Below, in pieces: positions 19,376 to 27,933 of a stretch of DNA of 64,000 bases. The stretch comes from VFZS01 sp964353255 (GTDB lineage Bacteria; Acidobacteriota; Terriglobia; Bryobacterales; Bryobacteraceae): contig CAYGVJ010000006.1 in the NCBI GenBank assembly GCA_964353255.1, forward strand, positions 3,323 through 67,322, written 5' to 3'. Position numbers and translations under genes: made by a program. Each line of letters begins with the position of its first letter. Within the stretch, counting starts at the first letter, position 1. Under the pieces are notes generated by a model. It was not told the DNA's origin. It saw only the letters and a program-made list of their open reading frames with translations, and searched no databases.

Positions 19376-19400
19376 ATTATGCCACGTCGTTTACTTAAAC
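19376..19400 (-). promoter_or_regulatory. -10 box and candidate LacI-family operator
   Basis: The complement of 19376-19381 reads CATAAT, 6 nt before the lacI-type ATG. At 19389-19400 lies GTTTACTTAAAC, an inverted repeat with perfect 5-bp arms (GTTTA/TAAAC). A repressor bound there would overlap the promoter spacer of its own gene and stand about 115 bp before the divergent symporter. The size and A/T-rich arms suit a LacI-family site, although the usual central CG is missing. Confidence 0.4.
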
Positions 19401-19512
19401 AGGGAAGAAAACAAACCGCCCCCGCCGCCCGCCGAGGGTGTGCTAGTATTATCGGTTACTTCAGCGCCGATATGGGCTGGGAGTGCCGTATAGTCGGCAC
19501 CTGGGAGGTCTG

Positions 19513-21228
19513 ATGCACTTTGCGCTCGCACTCGCTTCGACCGCCGCGCCCCAGCGCTTGCTCTCGATGGCGCCGGTGGATGTCACCCTCATCGTCATCT
19601 ACTTCGCCGTGGTGCTGGCCATCGGGTTTTACCTCAAACGCTTCGCCCGCACGGGCGAGGATTTCTTCATGGCCGGCCGGGGCATGACGGCCTGGATCGC
19701 GGGGCTGAGTTTCATCTCGGCCAACCTGGGCTCGCTGGAGATGATGGGCTGGTCGGCGGCCGCCTATCAGTACGGCGCGCTGGCCGGGCACGCCTACCTG
19801 ATCGGCGCCATCCCGGCCATCCTGGTCCTGGCCATCGTGATGATGCCCTTCTATTACATTTGCAGGACGCATTCCGTGCCGGGCTACTTGAAGCTGCGGT
19901 TCGGCGAATCCACGCGCGCGCTGTCGGGCCTCTCCTTCGCCTTCATGACGGTGCTGATGAGCGGCATCAACATGTACGCCATGGCGCTGGTGATGAAGGT
20001 CATCCTCGGCTGGGACATCCACTTCTCGATCTGGGTCTCCTCGCTGACCGTGGCGGTCTACGTGGCCGCGGGCGGCCTGCTCTCGGCCATTTTCAACGAG
20101 GTGCTTCAGTTCTTCCTCATCTGGCTGGGCGCGCTGCTCATCCCCGTCTTCGGGCTGATCGAGGCGGGCGGCTGGGGCAACATGGTGGCGCGGATCGACG
20201 CCAACACCGGCGGGCAGGGGTTCACGCACCTGTGGCGGAATCTGGGCTCGTTCACCGACAATCCGGCCGGCGCCGACTGGTTCGGGCTGGTTTTCGGCCT
20301 GGGGCTGGCGATTTCTTTCGGGTACTGGACCACGGATTTCCTGGTGGTGCAACGCGTGATGGCGGCCAAGGACCTGCGCTCGGCCAAGCTGGGCACGATC
20401 ATCGGCGCGGCCCTGAAGATGTGCGTGCTGTTCATCGTCACCCTCCCCGGGCTGCTCGGGCGCGCCGTGCTGCCGATCAGCCTGGTCAGCGAGGGCACGG
20501 CCGTGGCCAGCGGCGCCCACAGTTACAACGAGGTGCTGCCGCTGCTGATGGCTCGCTACCTCGGGCCGGGCCTGCTCGGCCTCGGCGTCACCGCGCTGAT
20601 CGCCGGGTTCATGTCCGGAATGGCCGGCAACGTGAGCGCCTTCGCCACGGTCTGGACCTACGACATCTACCGGCCCCTGATCCGCAAGGACTCCACCGAC
20701 GCCCACTACGTCAGGATGGGCCGCTGGAGCGCGCTGCTCGGCGTCTTCGTCAGCATCGGCGCCGCCTACCTCGTGATGCAGTGGTCGAGCATCATCATTT
20801 ACGTCCAGGCGCTGGCTACCTTCTTTCTGGTGCCTCTGTTCGGGACCGTGATGCTCGGCATGTTGTGGAAGCGGGCCACCCCGGCCGCCGGCTTCTGGGG
20901 CCTGCTGGCGGGCACCGTGGCCTCCATCGGCATGTTCCTGTGGACGCAGTTTGACCGGAGCGCGGTGGCGATCATCGCCCTCTCGCCGCACGCCAAGGAC
21001 ATGGCCGAGAACTGGTACCGCGGCATCTGGACGCTGCTGGTCGGCGTGCTCGTCACCGTCCTGGTGAGCCTGTGGACGAAGCCCAAGCCGCAGGCCGAGT
21101 TGGAGGGGCTCGTCTACGGCCTGACGCCAATCCCGCCCGAGGGCCAGTACCCCCTGCTGAAACGGCCGGTTTTCTGGGCCGGGGTGGTGGCAGTGGCCTT
21201 CGTCGTGATCAACGTGATGTTTTGGTAG
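19513..21228 (+). CDS. Sodium:solute symporter (SSS family)
   Basis: 571 residues with about 13-14 predicted membrane helices. Opening segments are VDVTLIVIYFAVVLAIGFYL and FARTGEDFFMAGRGMTAW, the latter being the usual SSS loop after helix 1; GYWTTDFLVVQRVMAAKD is the characteristic mid-protein motif of the SGLT/SSS group. It would import a monosaccharide or small acid with Na+ across the inner membrane. The ATG at 19513 is chosen because GGGAGG sits 5 nt before it; an upstream GTG at 19483 lacks this. It is divergent from the LacI regulator with 143 bp between, and its 3-prime end overlaps the transposase gene by 20 bp on the other strand. Confidence 0.93.
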   Translation: MHFALALASTAAPQRLLSMAPVDVTLIVIYFAVVLAIGFYLKRFARTGEDFFMAGRGMTAWIAGLSFISANLGSLEMMGWSAAAYQYGALAGHAYLIGAIPAILVLAIVMMPFYYICRTHSVPGYLKLRFGESTRALSGLSFAFMTVLMSGINMYAMALVMKVILGWDIHFSIWVSSLTVAVYVAAGGLLSAIFNEVLQFFLIWLGALLIPVFGLIEAGGWGNMVARIDANTGGQGFTHLWRNLGSFTDNPAGADWFGLVFGLGLAISFGYWTTDFLVVQRVMAAKDLRSAKLGTIIGAALKMCVLFIVTLPGLLGRAVLPISLVSEGTAVASGAHSYNEVLPLLMARYLGPGLLGLGVTALIAGFMSGMAGNVSAFATVWTYDIYRPLIRKDSTDAHYVRMGRWSALLGVFVSIGAAYLVMQWSSIIIYVQALATFFLVPLFGTVMLGMLWKRATPAAGFWGLLAGTVASIGMFLWTQFDRSAVAIIALSPHAKDMAENWYRGIWTLLVGVLVTVLVSLWTKPKPQAELEGLVYGLTPIPPEGQYPLLKRPVFWAGVVAVAFVVINVMFW

Positions 21229-21853
21229 GGCCGGGTATATTTGTCTTCGTGGCGCAAGCACTCGTGCTTGCGGCGTCCACACTCGTGTGGACGCGTGCGC
21301 CGTTCAACTTCCTCAGCCACTCTTCATGTGCACTGGACCACGGGTGGTCTTCTGCCCGTGACACCAGGCCGGCGGCCACCGGATTGTTCTCGATGTAAGC
21401 GGCAATCTGGTGAAACTCCTGCTCGTCGCGCACCCAGTGGTCATAGGATTCAGCTTGCCAGAACCGTTCGCCGCTGCGGCCCAGCAGCCGGTTAGCCTCG
21501 CGTGCCGTGGTGCCCTTGAGCGCCTTGAGCAAGCGGCTGGGCGGGATCAGAGGCCACAGCAGCACGTGGACGTGGTTGGCCATGACCACGAACGCAGCCA
21601 GCCGGTAATGGCCCAGACTTACGCCGCGCAATAGGGAATCGACAACCGCCTGGGCGATGGAGTTCTGCCGCAGGTAATGTGGACCGGAGCGCTCCTGATC
21701 CAGGTGACGATCCATCCAAACGAAGGCTTGGCCTGCGTTGGCCTTGTGCGGCGGTGGGTACAGGCCCAGGGGAAGGCTGCCGTGCAAGTGCCAGGTGACG
21801 AAGAGCCAGCGGTCTGGGGGATAGACGTGCGGGAGACGGCGGCGGGACTTCAC
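21209..21853 (-). CDS. REP-associated tyrosine transposase (RAYT, Y1_Tnp/IS200-like)
   Basis: 214 residues from a GTG start. The family signature is complete: PHVYPPDRWLFVTWHLHGSL at the start, the HUH metal motif as HVH (about 94-96) in VVMANHVHVLLWP, GERFWQAESYDHWVRD, and a tyrosine (about 153) in AAYIENNPVAAGL that fits the catalytic nucleophile. RAYTs cut single-stranded REP hairpins and are domesticated IS200/IS605 relatives. Both ends carry inverted REP doublets (21248-21294, 21908-21954); the first lies inside the 3-prime coding end. The start is uncertain: an ATG at 21964 would add 37 residues encoded by the right REP unit, which is why the shorter form is given. The C-terminus overlaps the symporter gene. 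Confidence 0.85.
   Translation of the reverse strand: MKSRRRLPHVYPPDRWLFVTWHLHGSLPLGLYPPPHKANAGQAFVWMDRHLDQERSGPHYLRQNSIAQAVVDSLLRGVSLGHYRLAAFVVMANHVHVLLWPLIPPSRLLKALKGTTAREANRLLGRSGERFWQAESYDHWVRDEQEFHQIAAYIENNPVAAGLVSRAEDHPWSSAHEEWLRKLNGARVHTSVDAASTSACATKTNIPGPTKTSR
21248..21294 (-). repeat. REP doublet, left of RAYT
   Basis: 47 bp beginning CGTGGCGCA and forming two perfect hairpins: CGCAAGCA-CTCG-TGCTTGCG and GTCCACA-CTCG-TGTGGAC. The same unit occurs inverted at 21908-21954 on the other side of the transposase gene. Unit strand is arbitrary. Confidence 0.9.
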
Positions 21854-21907
21854 ATGGATGTAGTGACTGCCGCTGCGCGAGACTCTCGCGGATTTCGCAA
21901 GGCTCCT

Positions 21908-21954
21908 GCGTCCACACGAGTGTGGACGCCGCACGCAAGAGTGCGTGCGCCACG
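21908..21954 (+). repeat. REP doublet, right of RAYT
   Basis: Inverted copy of 21248-21294: the hairpin GTCCACA-CGAG-TGTGGAC is kept exactly, while the second stem differs by compensating changes (CGCACGCA-AGAG-TGCGTGCG), so pairing is conserved although bases changed. It ends in TGCGCCACG. Confidence 0.9.
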
Positions 21955-22018
21955 GAGTGCGCATATGGTCACATTGCCCGCCGGCCCGGCCTGAGATACC
22001 GTAGTCTGTGGCTACTCT

Positions 22019-24814
22019 ATGACATCGGGGGGAAATGTGACCATTCGCCGAATTCTGATCCTTGGGTTTTTGTTGTGTGCCGTCAGCGCGGCTGCGCCCC
22101 AGCCTCCGGCAACGACTGACGAATTGCAGCGCGCCTTCGAGCGCCCGCCGGATGACGCCCGCATCATGATGCGCTGGTGGTGGTTCGGATCGGCCGTTAC
22201 CAAGCCCGAGCTGGAGCGCGAGATGCGGCTGATGAAGGAGGGCGGCATTGGCGGCTTCGAAGTGCAACCGGTCTATCCGCTGGCGCTCGATGACGCTAAG
22301 ACCGGCATCCGCAACCTGCCGTTCCTCTCGGCCGAGTTCCTGGAGGCGCTGCGGTTCACCTCGGAGACCGCCCGGAAGCTCGGCCTTCGTATGGACCTCA
22401 CGCTGGGCAGCGGCTGGCCCTATGGCGGTCCGCAGGTCCCGGTCGCGCAAGCCGCAGGCCGGCTGCGCTCGGAGCGGGTCCGTGTCGAGGGCGGCGCGCG
22501 GCGCGTGCCGGCGCCGGACACCGGCGGGGGCGAGGCGCTGTTGGCCGTCTTCGCCGCACCCCTCCAGAACGACCGGATCGTGGCCGAGAAGCTGCGGCAG
22601 ATCAACGCCCGGCCCGAGGACGGCGTGCTGGCGCTGCCCGCCGGGCTGGAGGGGCCCCACGAGATCCTCTTCTTCATCTCCAGCCGAACCGGGCAGCAGG
22701 TGAAGCGGCCGGCCCTCGGTGCCGAGGGCTTTGTCGTGGATCACTACGACCGCTCGGCGACTCAGGCTTACCTGAGCGCGGTCGGCGACCCGATGATGAA
22801 GGCGCTGGGGTCCTATCCGCCCTACGCCATCTTCTGCGACAGCCTGGAGGTGTACCAGTCCGACTGGACCGGCGACTTCCTGGACGAATTCCGCAAGCGC
22901 CGCGGCTACGACCTCACGCCCTACCTGCCGGCGCTGGTCACCGACATCGGCGAGAAGACGGCCGACATCCGGCACGATTGGGGCAAGACCCTGACGGAGC
23001 TGCTCAACGACCGCTTCCTGGCGCCCATGCGGGAGTGGTCGCAGCGGAACCGCACGCTGTTCCGGGTGCAGGCGTACGGAGTCCCACCTGCGACGGTATC
23101 CAGCTACGCCCATGCGGACCTGCCGGAGGGAGAAGGTTCGCAGTGGAAGGTGTTGCGCGCCTCGCGCTGGGCTTCCTCTGGCAGCCACATCTTCGGGCGC
23201 CCGGTCACCTCTTCGGAAACCTGGACTTGGCTCCACTCGCCTTCCTTCCGGGCCACGCCCCTGGACGTGAAGGCCGAAGCGGACCGGCATTTTCTCCAGG
23301 GCATCAACCAACTGATCGGCCACGGCTGGCCGTACACGGCGGAAGGCGTCGCGTACCCCGGTTGGCGGTTCTACGCCTCGGGCGTCTTCAACGAGAAGAA
23401 CCCGTGGTGGCTGGTGATGCCGGATCTCGCGCTGTACCTGCAACGGACCAGCTTCCTGATGCGCGCCGGACGGCCGGCCAACGACGTGGCGCTCTACCTG
23501 CCCGACTCCGACGCCTGGGGGCAGTTCTCCAACGGCCGCGTCGAGCTGTTGCAGATTCTGGGGCAACGGCTGGGGCCCAACGTTGTGGCGCGGGTGCTCG
23601 AAGCCGGATTCAACCTGGACTTCTTCGACGACGGCGCGCTCGAGCAGGTCGGTCGCGTCGATAAAGGGGCGCTGGCGCTGGGCGGCAACCGTTACCGTAT
23701 CGTGGTTCTGCCCAACGTCGAGCGCATTCCCCTGCGGACGCTACAGACGCTGGAGGAATTCGCGCGGGCCGGCGGCACGCTCATTGCCACGCGGCGGCTG
23801 CCCGCGCTGGCGCCGGGGCTGATGGCAAGCGCCGCCGATCGCGCCGAGGTGCGCGAAATCTCGCGGCGCCTGTTTGAAGCGCCGGGCGCGCCGGGGCGTT
23901 TTGTCGAGGATGAGGACCGCGGCTTGGCGGAGGCGCTCGCGGCGCGCGTACGCCCAGATGTCTCCCTGTCGCCGGCGGCGCCGGAGATAGGCTTCGTGCA
24001 CCGCAGCGCCGGCTCCGCCGAAATCTATTTCCTGGCCAACACCGGCAACCGGCGTCAGAGCGTGAAGGCGACGTTCCGCCTCGAAGGCATGCAGCCGGAA
24101 TCGTGGGACCCGCTCACCGGGCGCACGAGCCCGGCCGAGATTCTCGCCGGGCCTCAAGGAGGGACTACCGTCGCGCTCGATTTTGAGCCTTATGGGTCTC
24201 GTGTGCTGGTCTTCACGACGCGGAAACCGGCGCCTTCCTCCGAGCAGAGCGCCGCCGCGGCTCCGCCCGCGCTGGACCTGAGCGGCGGCTGGACGGTGAC
24301 CTTCGGGCCGAACGGCCAGCGCGTCACGATGGAGCAACTACGTTCGTGGACCGACAGTGAGGACACGCGCTTCTTCTCCGGGCTGGCGACCTACGAGAAG
24401 ACCTTCGGCGCACCGGAGGAAATGCTGCAAGCCGGGCTGGAGGTGCGGCTCGACCTCGGGGAAGGGAAACCGGTTGCCGAGGTGGGCCGCGGGACGGGCA
24501 TGCAGGCGTGGCTTGACCCTCCGGTGGCGGAGGCGGCGGTGGTTTACGTGAACGACCGCCGCGCCGGCTCCGTCTGGTGCCCGCCTTATTCGGTGGAGGT
24601 CACGGGACTGCTCCGCCGCGGCGAGAACCGCGTCCGCATCGTGGTGGCCAACACCGCGATCAATCACATGGCCGGCCGGAGGCTGCCCGACTATCGCCTC
24701 CTGAACCTCCGCTACACCGAGCGCTTTCAAGCCCAGGACATGGACCGGGTCAAGCCTCTTCCCTCCGGCCTGCTCGGTCCCATCCGGCTGACCGCCGTTC
24801 TGCGTAACCGTTAG
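22019..24814 (+). CDS. GH106-like glycoside hydrolase (alpha-L-rhamnosidase)
   Basis: 931 residues. A signal peptide (RRILILGFLLCAVSAAAP) precedes the GH106-type opening MMRWWWFGSAVTK and EMRLMKEGGIGGFEVQPVYP, then AIFCDSLEVYQSDWTGDF and a C-terminal beta-sandwich (about 740-930, with the galactose-binding-like ending AGRRLPDYRLLNLRYTERF). GH106 enzymes are inverting alpha-L-rhamnosidases acting on pectic rhamnogalacturonans and similar glycans. The ATG at 22019 has no Shine-Dalgarno, whereas the in-frame GTG at 22037 follows GGGGGGAAAT and begins directly on the signal peptide, so the true start may be 22037. The next gene starts 8 nt after its stop, indicating an operon. Confidence 0.88.
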   Translation: MTSGGNVTIRRILILGFLLCAVSAAAPQPPATTDELQRAFERPPDDARIMMRWWWFGSAVTKPELEREMRLMKEGGIGGFEVQPVYPLALDDAKTGIRNLPFLSAEFLEALRFTSETARKLGLRMDLTLGSGWPYGGPQVPVAQAAGRLRSERVRVEGGARRVPAPDTGGGEALLAVFAAPLQNDRIVAEKLRQINARPEDGVLALPAGLEGPHEILFFISSRTGQQVKRPALGAEGFVVDHYDRSATQAYLSAVGDPMMKALGSYPPYAIFCDSLEVYQSDWTGDFLDEFRKRRGYDLTPYLPALVTDIGEKTADIRHDWGKTLTELLNDRFLAPMREWSQRNRTLFRVQAYGVPPATVSSYAHADLPEGEGSQWKVLRASRWASSGSHIFGRPVTSSETWTWLHSPSFRATPLDVKAEADRHFLQGINQLIGHGWPYTAEGVAYPGWRFYASGVFNEKNPWWLVMPDLALYLQRTSFLMRAGRPANDVALYLPDSDAWGQFSNGRVELLQILGQRLGPNVVARVLEAGFNLDFFDDGALEQVGRVDKGALALGGNRYRIVVLPNVERIPLRTLQTLEEFARAGGTLIATRRLPALAPGLMASAADRAEVREISRRLFEAPGAPGRFVEDEDRGLAEALAARVRPDVSLSPAAPEIGFVHRSAGSAEIYFLANTGNRRQSVKATFRLEGMQPESWDPLTGRTSPAEILAGPQGGTTVALDFEPYGSRVLVFTTRKPAPSSEQSAAAAPPALDLSGGWTVTFGPNGQRVTMEQLRSWTDSEDTRFFSGLATYEKTFGAPEEMLQAGLEVRLDLGEGKPVAEVGRGTGMQAWLDPPVAEAAVVYVNDRRAGSVWCPPYSVEVTGLLRRGENRVRIVVANTAINHMAGRRLPDYRLLNLRYTERFQAQDMDRVKPLPSGLLGPIRLTAVLRNR

Positions 24815-24822
24815 GTGAAGGC

Positions 24823-26010
24823 ATGAACATGGCACGCAATACCGTATCGCGTCGCACTTTCTTCGGTTCCGCCGCGCTGGGCTCCGTCGCGGGCGCCTGC
24901 GCCGCCGCCGGAATCGCTCCTTCGGACCTCCCCGATTTGACCATCAAGGAGGTCAAAGTCCACGTGACGCCTCAGGGCCGGCTGGCCTGCGTGGTCACCA
25001 ACAGCGGCCTCGAGGGCAACTACACCTTGGGTACGCGCTACTGGCACCCGGACTGGAACAACGAGGGCTGGCTGGAATTCGCCAAGCGCGTCCTGGTGGG
25101 CAAGAGCGCTCTGGACCGGCCGGCCCTTACCTCGCAATGGGACCCGCCCAAGCGCCGCCGCGGGCAGAGCTCGTATGCCTCGGCCATCGACAACTGCCTC
25201 TGGGATATTCTTGGCAAGGCAGTGGGGCTCCCGGTGTACCGGATCCTAGGCGCTTACCGGCACCGGGTGCTGGCCTGCGCCAGCTCGCAACACCTGAAGA
25301 CCGTGGAGCAGTTCGTCGAGTCGGCGCTGAAGTGCAAGGCCGAGGGCTTTAAAGCCTACAAGATTCATCCGCCTTCGGTGCCGCCCAGCGGCGGCAGTGA
25401 CTACAAGCTGGACGTGGAGATCTGCAAGGCGCTGCGCAAAGCCCTGGGGGACGACTTCCTGCTGCTGATGGATCCCGTCGGGGTCTACAGCCGCGACGAG
25501 GCGATGCGGGTCGGGCGCCTGCTGGACGCGCTGGGTTTCGTGGCCTACGAGGACCCCATCCCCACCAAGGACCTCGAAGGCTACGTCGAGCTGACTCGCG
25601 CGCTGGACCTCCCCATCCACGCCGGCGAGTTCATCTTCTCGATTTACGACTACGCCGAGTACATCCGGCGCGGCGCTTTCGACGTGCTGCGGTTCATCGT
25701 GGACAACGTCGGCGGCATCACCGGCGGCATGAAGCTGGCGGCTCTGGCGGAGTGCTTCGGCATGGAGTGCGCCCCGCACAACTGGGGCGACACGCTGGAC
25801 CACGCCGTGCATTTCCATTGCGAGCTGGCTATGCCCAACAACGCCTGGTTCGAGATGACCGTGCCGCAGGGGACCGCCGACCGGCCGTACATCAAGGACC
25901 GCATCCGCATCGCCAACGACGGTTACGTGTACGCGCCGACGAAGCCCGGCCTGGGTTACGAGATCGACCGGGACATGCTGGACAAGCTGACCACCAGGGT
26001 TGAACGCTGA
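24823..26010 (+). CDS. Tat-exported enolase superfamily (mandelate racemase/muconate lactonizing) enzyme
   Basis: 395 residues. A Tat signal (SRRTFFGSAALGSVAGACAA) is followed by the capping domain and a (beta/alpha)7-beta barrel. Likely metal ligands are Asp217 (LLMDPVG), Glu243 (AYEDPI) and Glu269 (HAGEF); candidate acid/base residues are Lys180 (KAYKIH) and the His319/Asp294 pair (APHNWG, IVDNVGG). This pattern suits sugar-acid dehydratases or cycloisomerases. Placement 8 nt behind a GH106 rhamnosidase suggests a rhamnonate-like or other aldonate substrate, but that is inference. Export of such an enzyme by Tat is uncommon relative to cytoplasmic homologs. Either ATG 24823 or 24829 could be used; both have AGG/GAAGG upstream. 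Confidence 0.87.
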   Translation: MNMARNTVSRRTFFGSAALGSVAGACAAAGIAPSDLPDLTIKEVKVHVTPQGRLACVVTNSGLEGNYTLGTRYWHPDWNNEGWLEFAKRVLVGKSALDRPALTSQWDPPKRRRGQSSYASAIDNCLWDILGKAVGLPVYRILGAYRHRVLACASSQHLKTVEQFVESALKCKAEGFKAYKIHPPSVPPSGGSDYKLDVEICKALRKALGDDFLLLMDPVGVYSRDEAMRVGRLLDALGFVAYEDPIPTKDLEGYVELTRALDLPIHAGEFIFSIYDYAEYIRRGAFDVLRFIVDNVGGITGGMKLAALAECFGMECAPHNWGDTLDHAVHFHCELAMPNNAWFEMTVPQGTADRPYIKDRIRIANDGYVYAPTKPGLGYEIDRDMLDKLTTRVER

Positions 26011-26019
26011 CCGCGCCCC

Positions 26020-26574
26020 TCAGTTCACCTTGGCGTTCGGCCGCACGATCCAGAGATAAATCCGGCGCCCGTTCACCTCGGCCTTCTTGTCGGGCTTCCA
26101 GTCGCCCATGTCGAAGCTGTGCGACACGATCCGCGTGCCGGGCTTCAGCTCCTTGAGCAGCTTGGGGCGCAGCCTGAGGTTGACGTCCGACAGCAGGTAC
26201 AGCGTCACCACGGTCGCTTCCTTGATGTCGGCCTCAAACAGGTTCCCCGTGACGAACCGCACCCGGTCTGTCACACCCGCCTTGCGCGCGTTCTCTTCCG
26301 CCTCCTGGATTCGCTCCGGGTTGAGGTCGATGCCCACTCCGCGGGCATGGAACTTCTGGGCGGCCGCAATCACGATCCGCCCGTCGCCGCAGCCTAGGTC
26401 GTAGACGATGTCGCCGGCCTTGACGTCGGCCAGCTTCAACATCGCCTCTACCACCTCGTGAGGGCTGGGCACATACGGAACGTCTCCGGGTTCGTCTTCC
26501 CACTGGGCGGCCAGCGGGATGGCGCCTAGGATTAGCGCGCACAACACCGGCGCAAGCTTCTGCTGGAATCTCAT
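26020..26574 (-). CDS. Class I SAM-dependent methyltransferase with signal peptide
   Basis: 184 residues. An N-terminal hydrophobic signal (LAPVLCALILGAIPLAAQ) precedes a Rossmann-type methyltransferase: motif I VYDLGCGDG (about 58-66), the acidic strand GVGIDLNPERI, then VRFVTGNLFEAD and VTLYLLSDVNLRLRPKL. The SAM-binding loop is intact. The target is unknown. A signal peptide on a SAM-dependent enzyme is odd because SAM is cytoplasmic, although related signal-bearing proteins are widespread in environmental genomes. A longer start at 26598 is possible. It converges with the enolase-superfamily gene, 9 bp apart, and is not part of that operon. Confidence 0.82.
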   Translation of the reverse strand: MRFQQKLAPVLCALILGAIPLAAQWEDEPGDVPYVPSPHEVVEAMLKLADVKAGDIVYDLGCGDGRIVIAAAQKFHARGVGIDLNPERIQEAEENARKAGVTDRVRFVTGNLFEADIKEATVVTLYLLSDVNLRLRPKLLKELKPGTRIVSHSFDMGDWKPDKKAEVNGRRIYLWIVRPNAKVN

Positions 26575-26659
26575 GGAATTTGGGGCAGGATGCAGCATAA
26601 TTGCCCAGCGTACTACATCAGGGTGCGGCCGTGGGGCGACTTACCGGCCCCGCAGGCCC

Positions 26660-27832
26660 TCATCTGGCCGCCACGAACTTCACGCAAACCGGAATGCCCA
26701 CTTCCAGCGCCTGCCCGGTCGCGGTCAGGCGGCCGGTTTGCGGGTCAATGCGAAAGACGACCACGTTGTCGGAGCTTTGGTTCGCGGCCAGCAGGTAGGA
26801 GCCCGTCGGGTCGATGCCGAAGTTGCGCGGCGTCTTCCCCTGTGTTGCCACGTGCTCGATGGGCGCGAGCGTGCCCTTGCGCGCGTCGATTCCAAAGACC
26901 GCGATGCTGTCGTGGCCCCGGTTCGAGCCGTACAGGAACTTTCCCGAGGGATGCACCTGCACTTCGGCCGTGGTGCTCGTGCCGGTGAAGCCGGGCGGCA
27001 GCGTCGATACGGTCTGCACCTCGCTCAGGATGCCCCGCCGCGCATCATAGGCAAAGGCCGTCACCGTCGAGGCCAGCTCGTTGATCACGTAAGCGAACTT
27101 GCCGCCCGGGTGGAACGCGAAATGGCGTGGCCCAGAACCCGGCTTAACCTTGGCGAACGGAGGGTCGTTGGCCGCCAGCGAGCCCTTGACCGGATCGAAC
27201 CGGTAGACCAGGACTTCGTCCAGCCCCAGGTCCGCCACCATCGCAAAGCGGTTGTCAGGCGACATGTTGACCGAGTGTGCATGCGGCCCCTGCTGGCGCT
27301 GGGGATTCACGCTCGAACCGGTGTGCTGAATGAAGGCCGACGCCTCGGCCAGCCGTCCGTCCTCCTTCACCGGCAGGCACGCCACGCTGCCGCTTCCGTA
27401 GTTCGCCACCAGGACGTTCCTGCCGGTCTTGTCCACCGTGAGGTGTGCAGGACCGGCGCCCCCGGAAGAAACCGTATTCAGCAAAGTCAGCCTGGCGGTC
27501 TTCTCGTCGATGGCGAAGGCGCTGACGGCCCCGCCTTTCTGTCCGGCTGAGCCGGACATCTCGCTCACCGCGTACAGAAGCCGCCGGTTCGGATGCACGG
27601 CCAGGAACGAGGGGTTCTGGGCCTCCGCCGCCAGCCCCAGCGGGGTCACCGAACCTGTGGCCACCTGGAGGCGGTAGGCATAGATGCCCTTGCTTTTCTG
27701 CCGGGTGTAGGCGCCGATGTAGACGAGGTAGTCGCCCTTGGCGGGCTTGCCGGCGCCTTGGGCGCCTACGCTGACCAGTGGCGCGGCCACCAGCGCCGCC
27801 AGCAATGCCGGGAGGTGTCGTGTAGTTCTCAT
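26660..27832 (-). CDS. Lactonase family beta-propeller (6-phosphogluconolactonase-like)
   Basis: 390 residues. A signal peptide (ALLAALVAAPLVSVGAQG) precedes a seven-bladed lactonase propeller of the YbhE type: YLVYIGAYTRQKSKGIYAYR, NPSFLAVHPNRRLLYAVSE, AHLTVDKTGRNVLVANYGSG, SGPRHFAFHPGGKFAYVINE, TPRNFGIDPTGSYLLAANQ. Repeated HP(N/G/S)G-like blade motifs are visible. Cytoplasmic relatives hydrolyse 6-phosphogluconolactone; exported acidobacterial forms more likely open aldonolactones made from released sugars. This fits the nearby sugar-acid enzyme. It ends beside a short gap (26599-26659) before the methyltransferase. Confidence 0.88.
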   Translation of the reverse strand: MRTTRHLPALLAALVAAPLVSVGAQGAGKPAKGDYLVYIGAYTRQKSKGIYAYRLQVATGSVTPLGLAAEAQNPSFLAVHPNRRLLYAVSEMSGSAGQKGGAVSAFAIDEKTARLTLLNTVSSGGAGPAHLTVDKTGRNVLVANYGSGSVACLPVKEDGRLAEASAFIQHTGSSVNPQRQQGPHAHSVNMSPDNRFAMVADLGLDEVLVYRFDPVKGSLAANDPPFAKVKPGSGPRHFAFHPGGKFAYVINELASTVTAFAYDARRGILSEVQTVSTLPPGFTGTSTTAEVQVHPSGKFLYGSNRGHDSIAVFGIDARKGTLAPIEHVATQGKTPRNFGIDPTGSYLLAANQSSDNVVVFRIDPQTGRLTATGQALEVGIPVCVKFVAAR

Positions 27833-27920
27833 GGGTCCATGACAACGCATCGGGCGGCGCAAAGCAACCTCCCGGTCAGAGGTTCGCCTGCCAACGAGTT
27901 CCACGTCAGATGTCTTGTGG

Positions 27921-27926
27921 TACAAT
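27921..27926 (+). promoter_or_regulatory. -10 box of the AbrB/PIN operon
   Basis: TACAAT lies 7 nt before the ATG at 27934. No convincing -35 or Shine-Dalgarno is present. Transcription would start at or next to the A of the ATG, giving a leaderless antitoxin message. Confidence 0.5.
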
Positions 27927-27933
27927 TGATTCA

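Noticed and set aside
19456..21282. A 608-codon minus-strand frame opposite the symporter
   Set aside because: His/Gln/Arg-rich repeats typical of antisense to hydrophobic codons; the plus-strand symporter is complete.
21965..23566. Upstream extension of the RAYT frame through the rhamnosidase gene
   Set aside because: The transposase fold is complete from about 21853; the rest is antisense to GH106 and has no homology.
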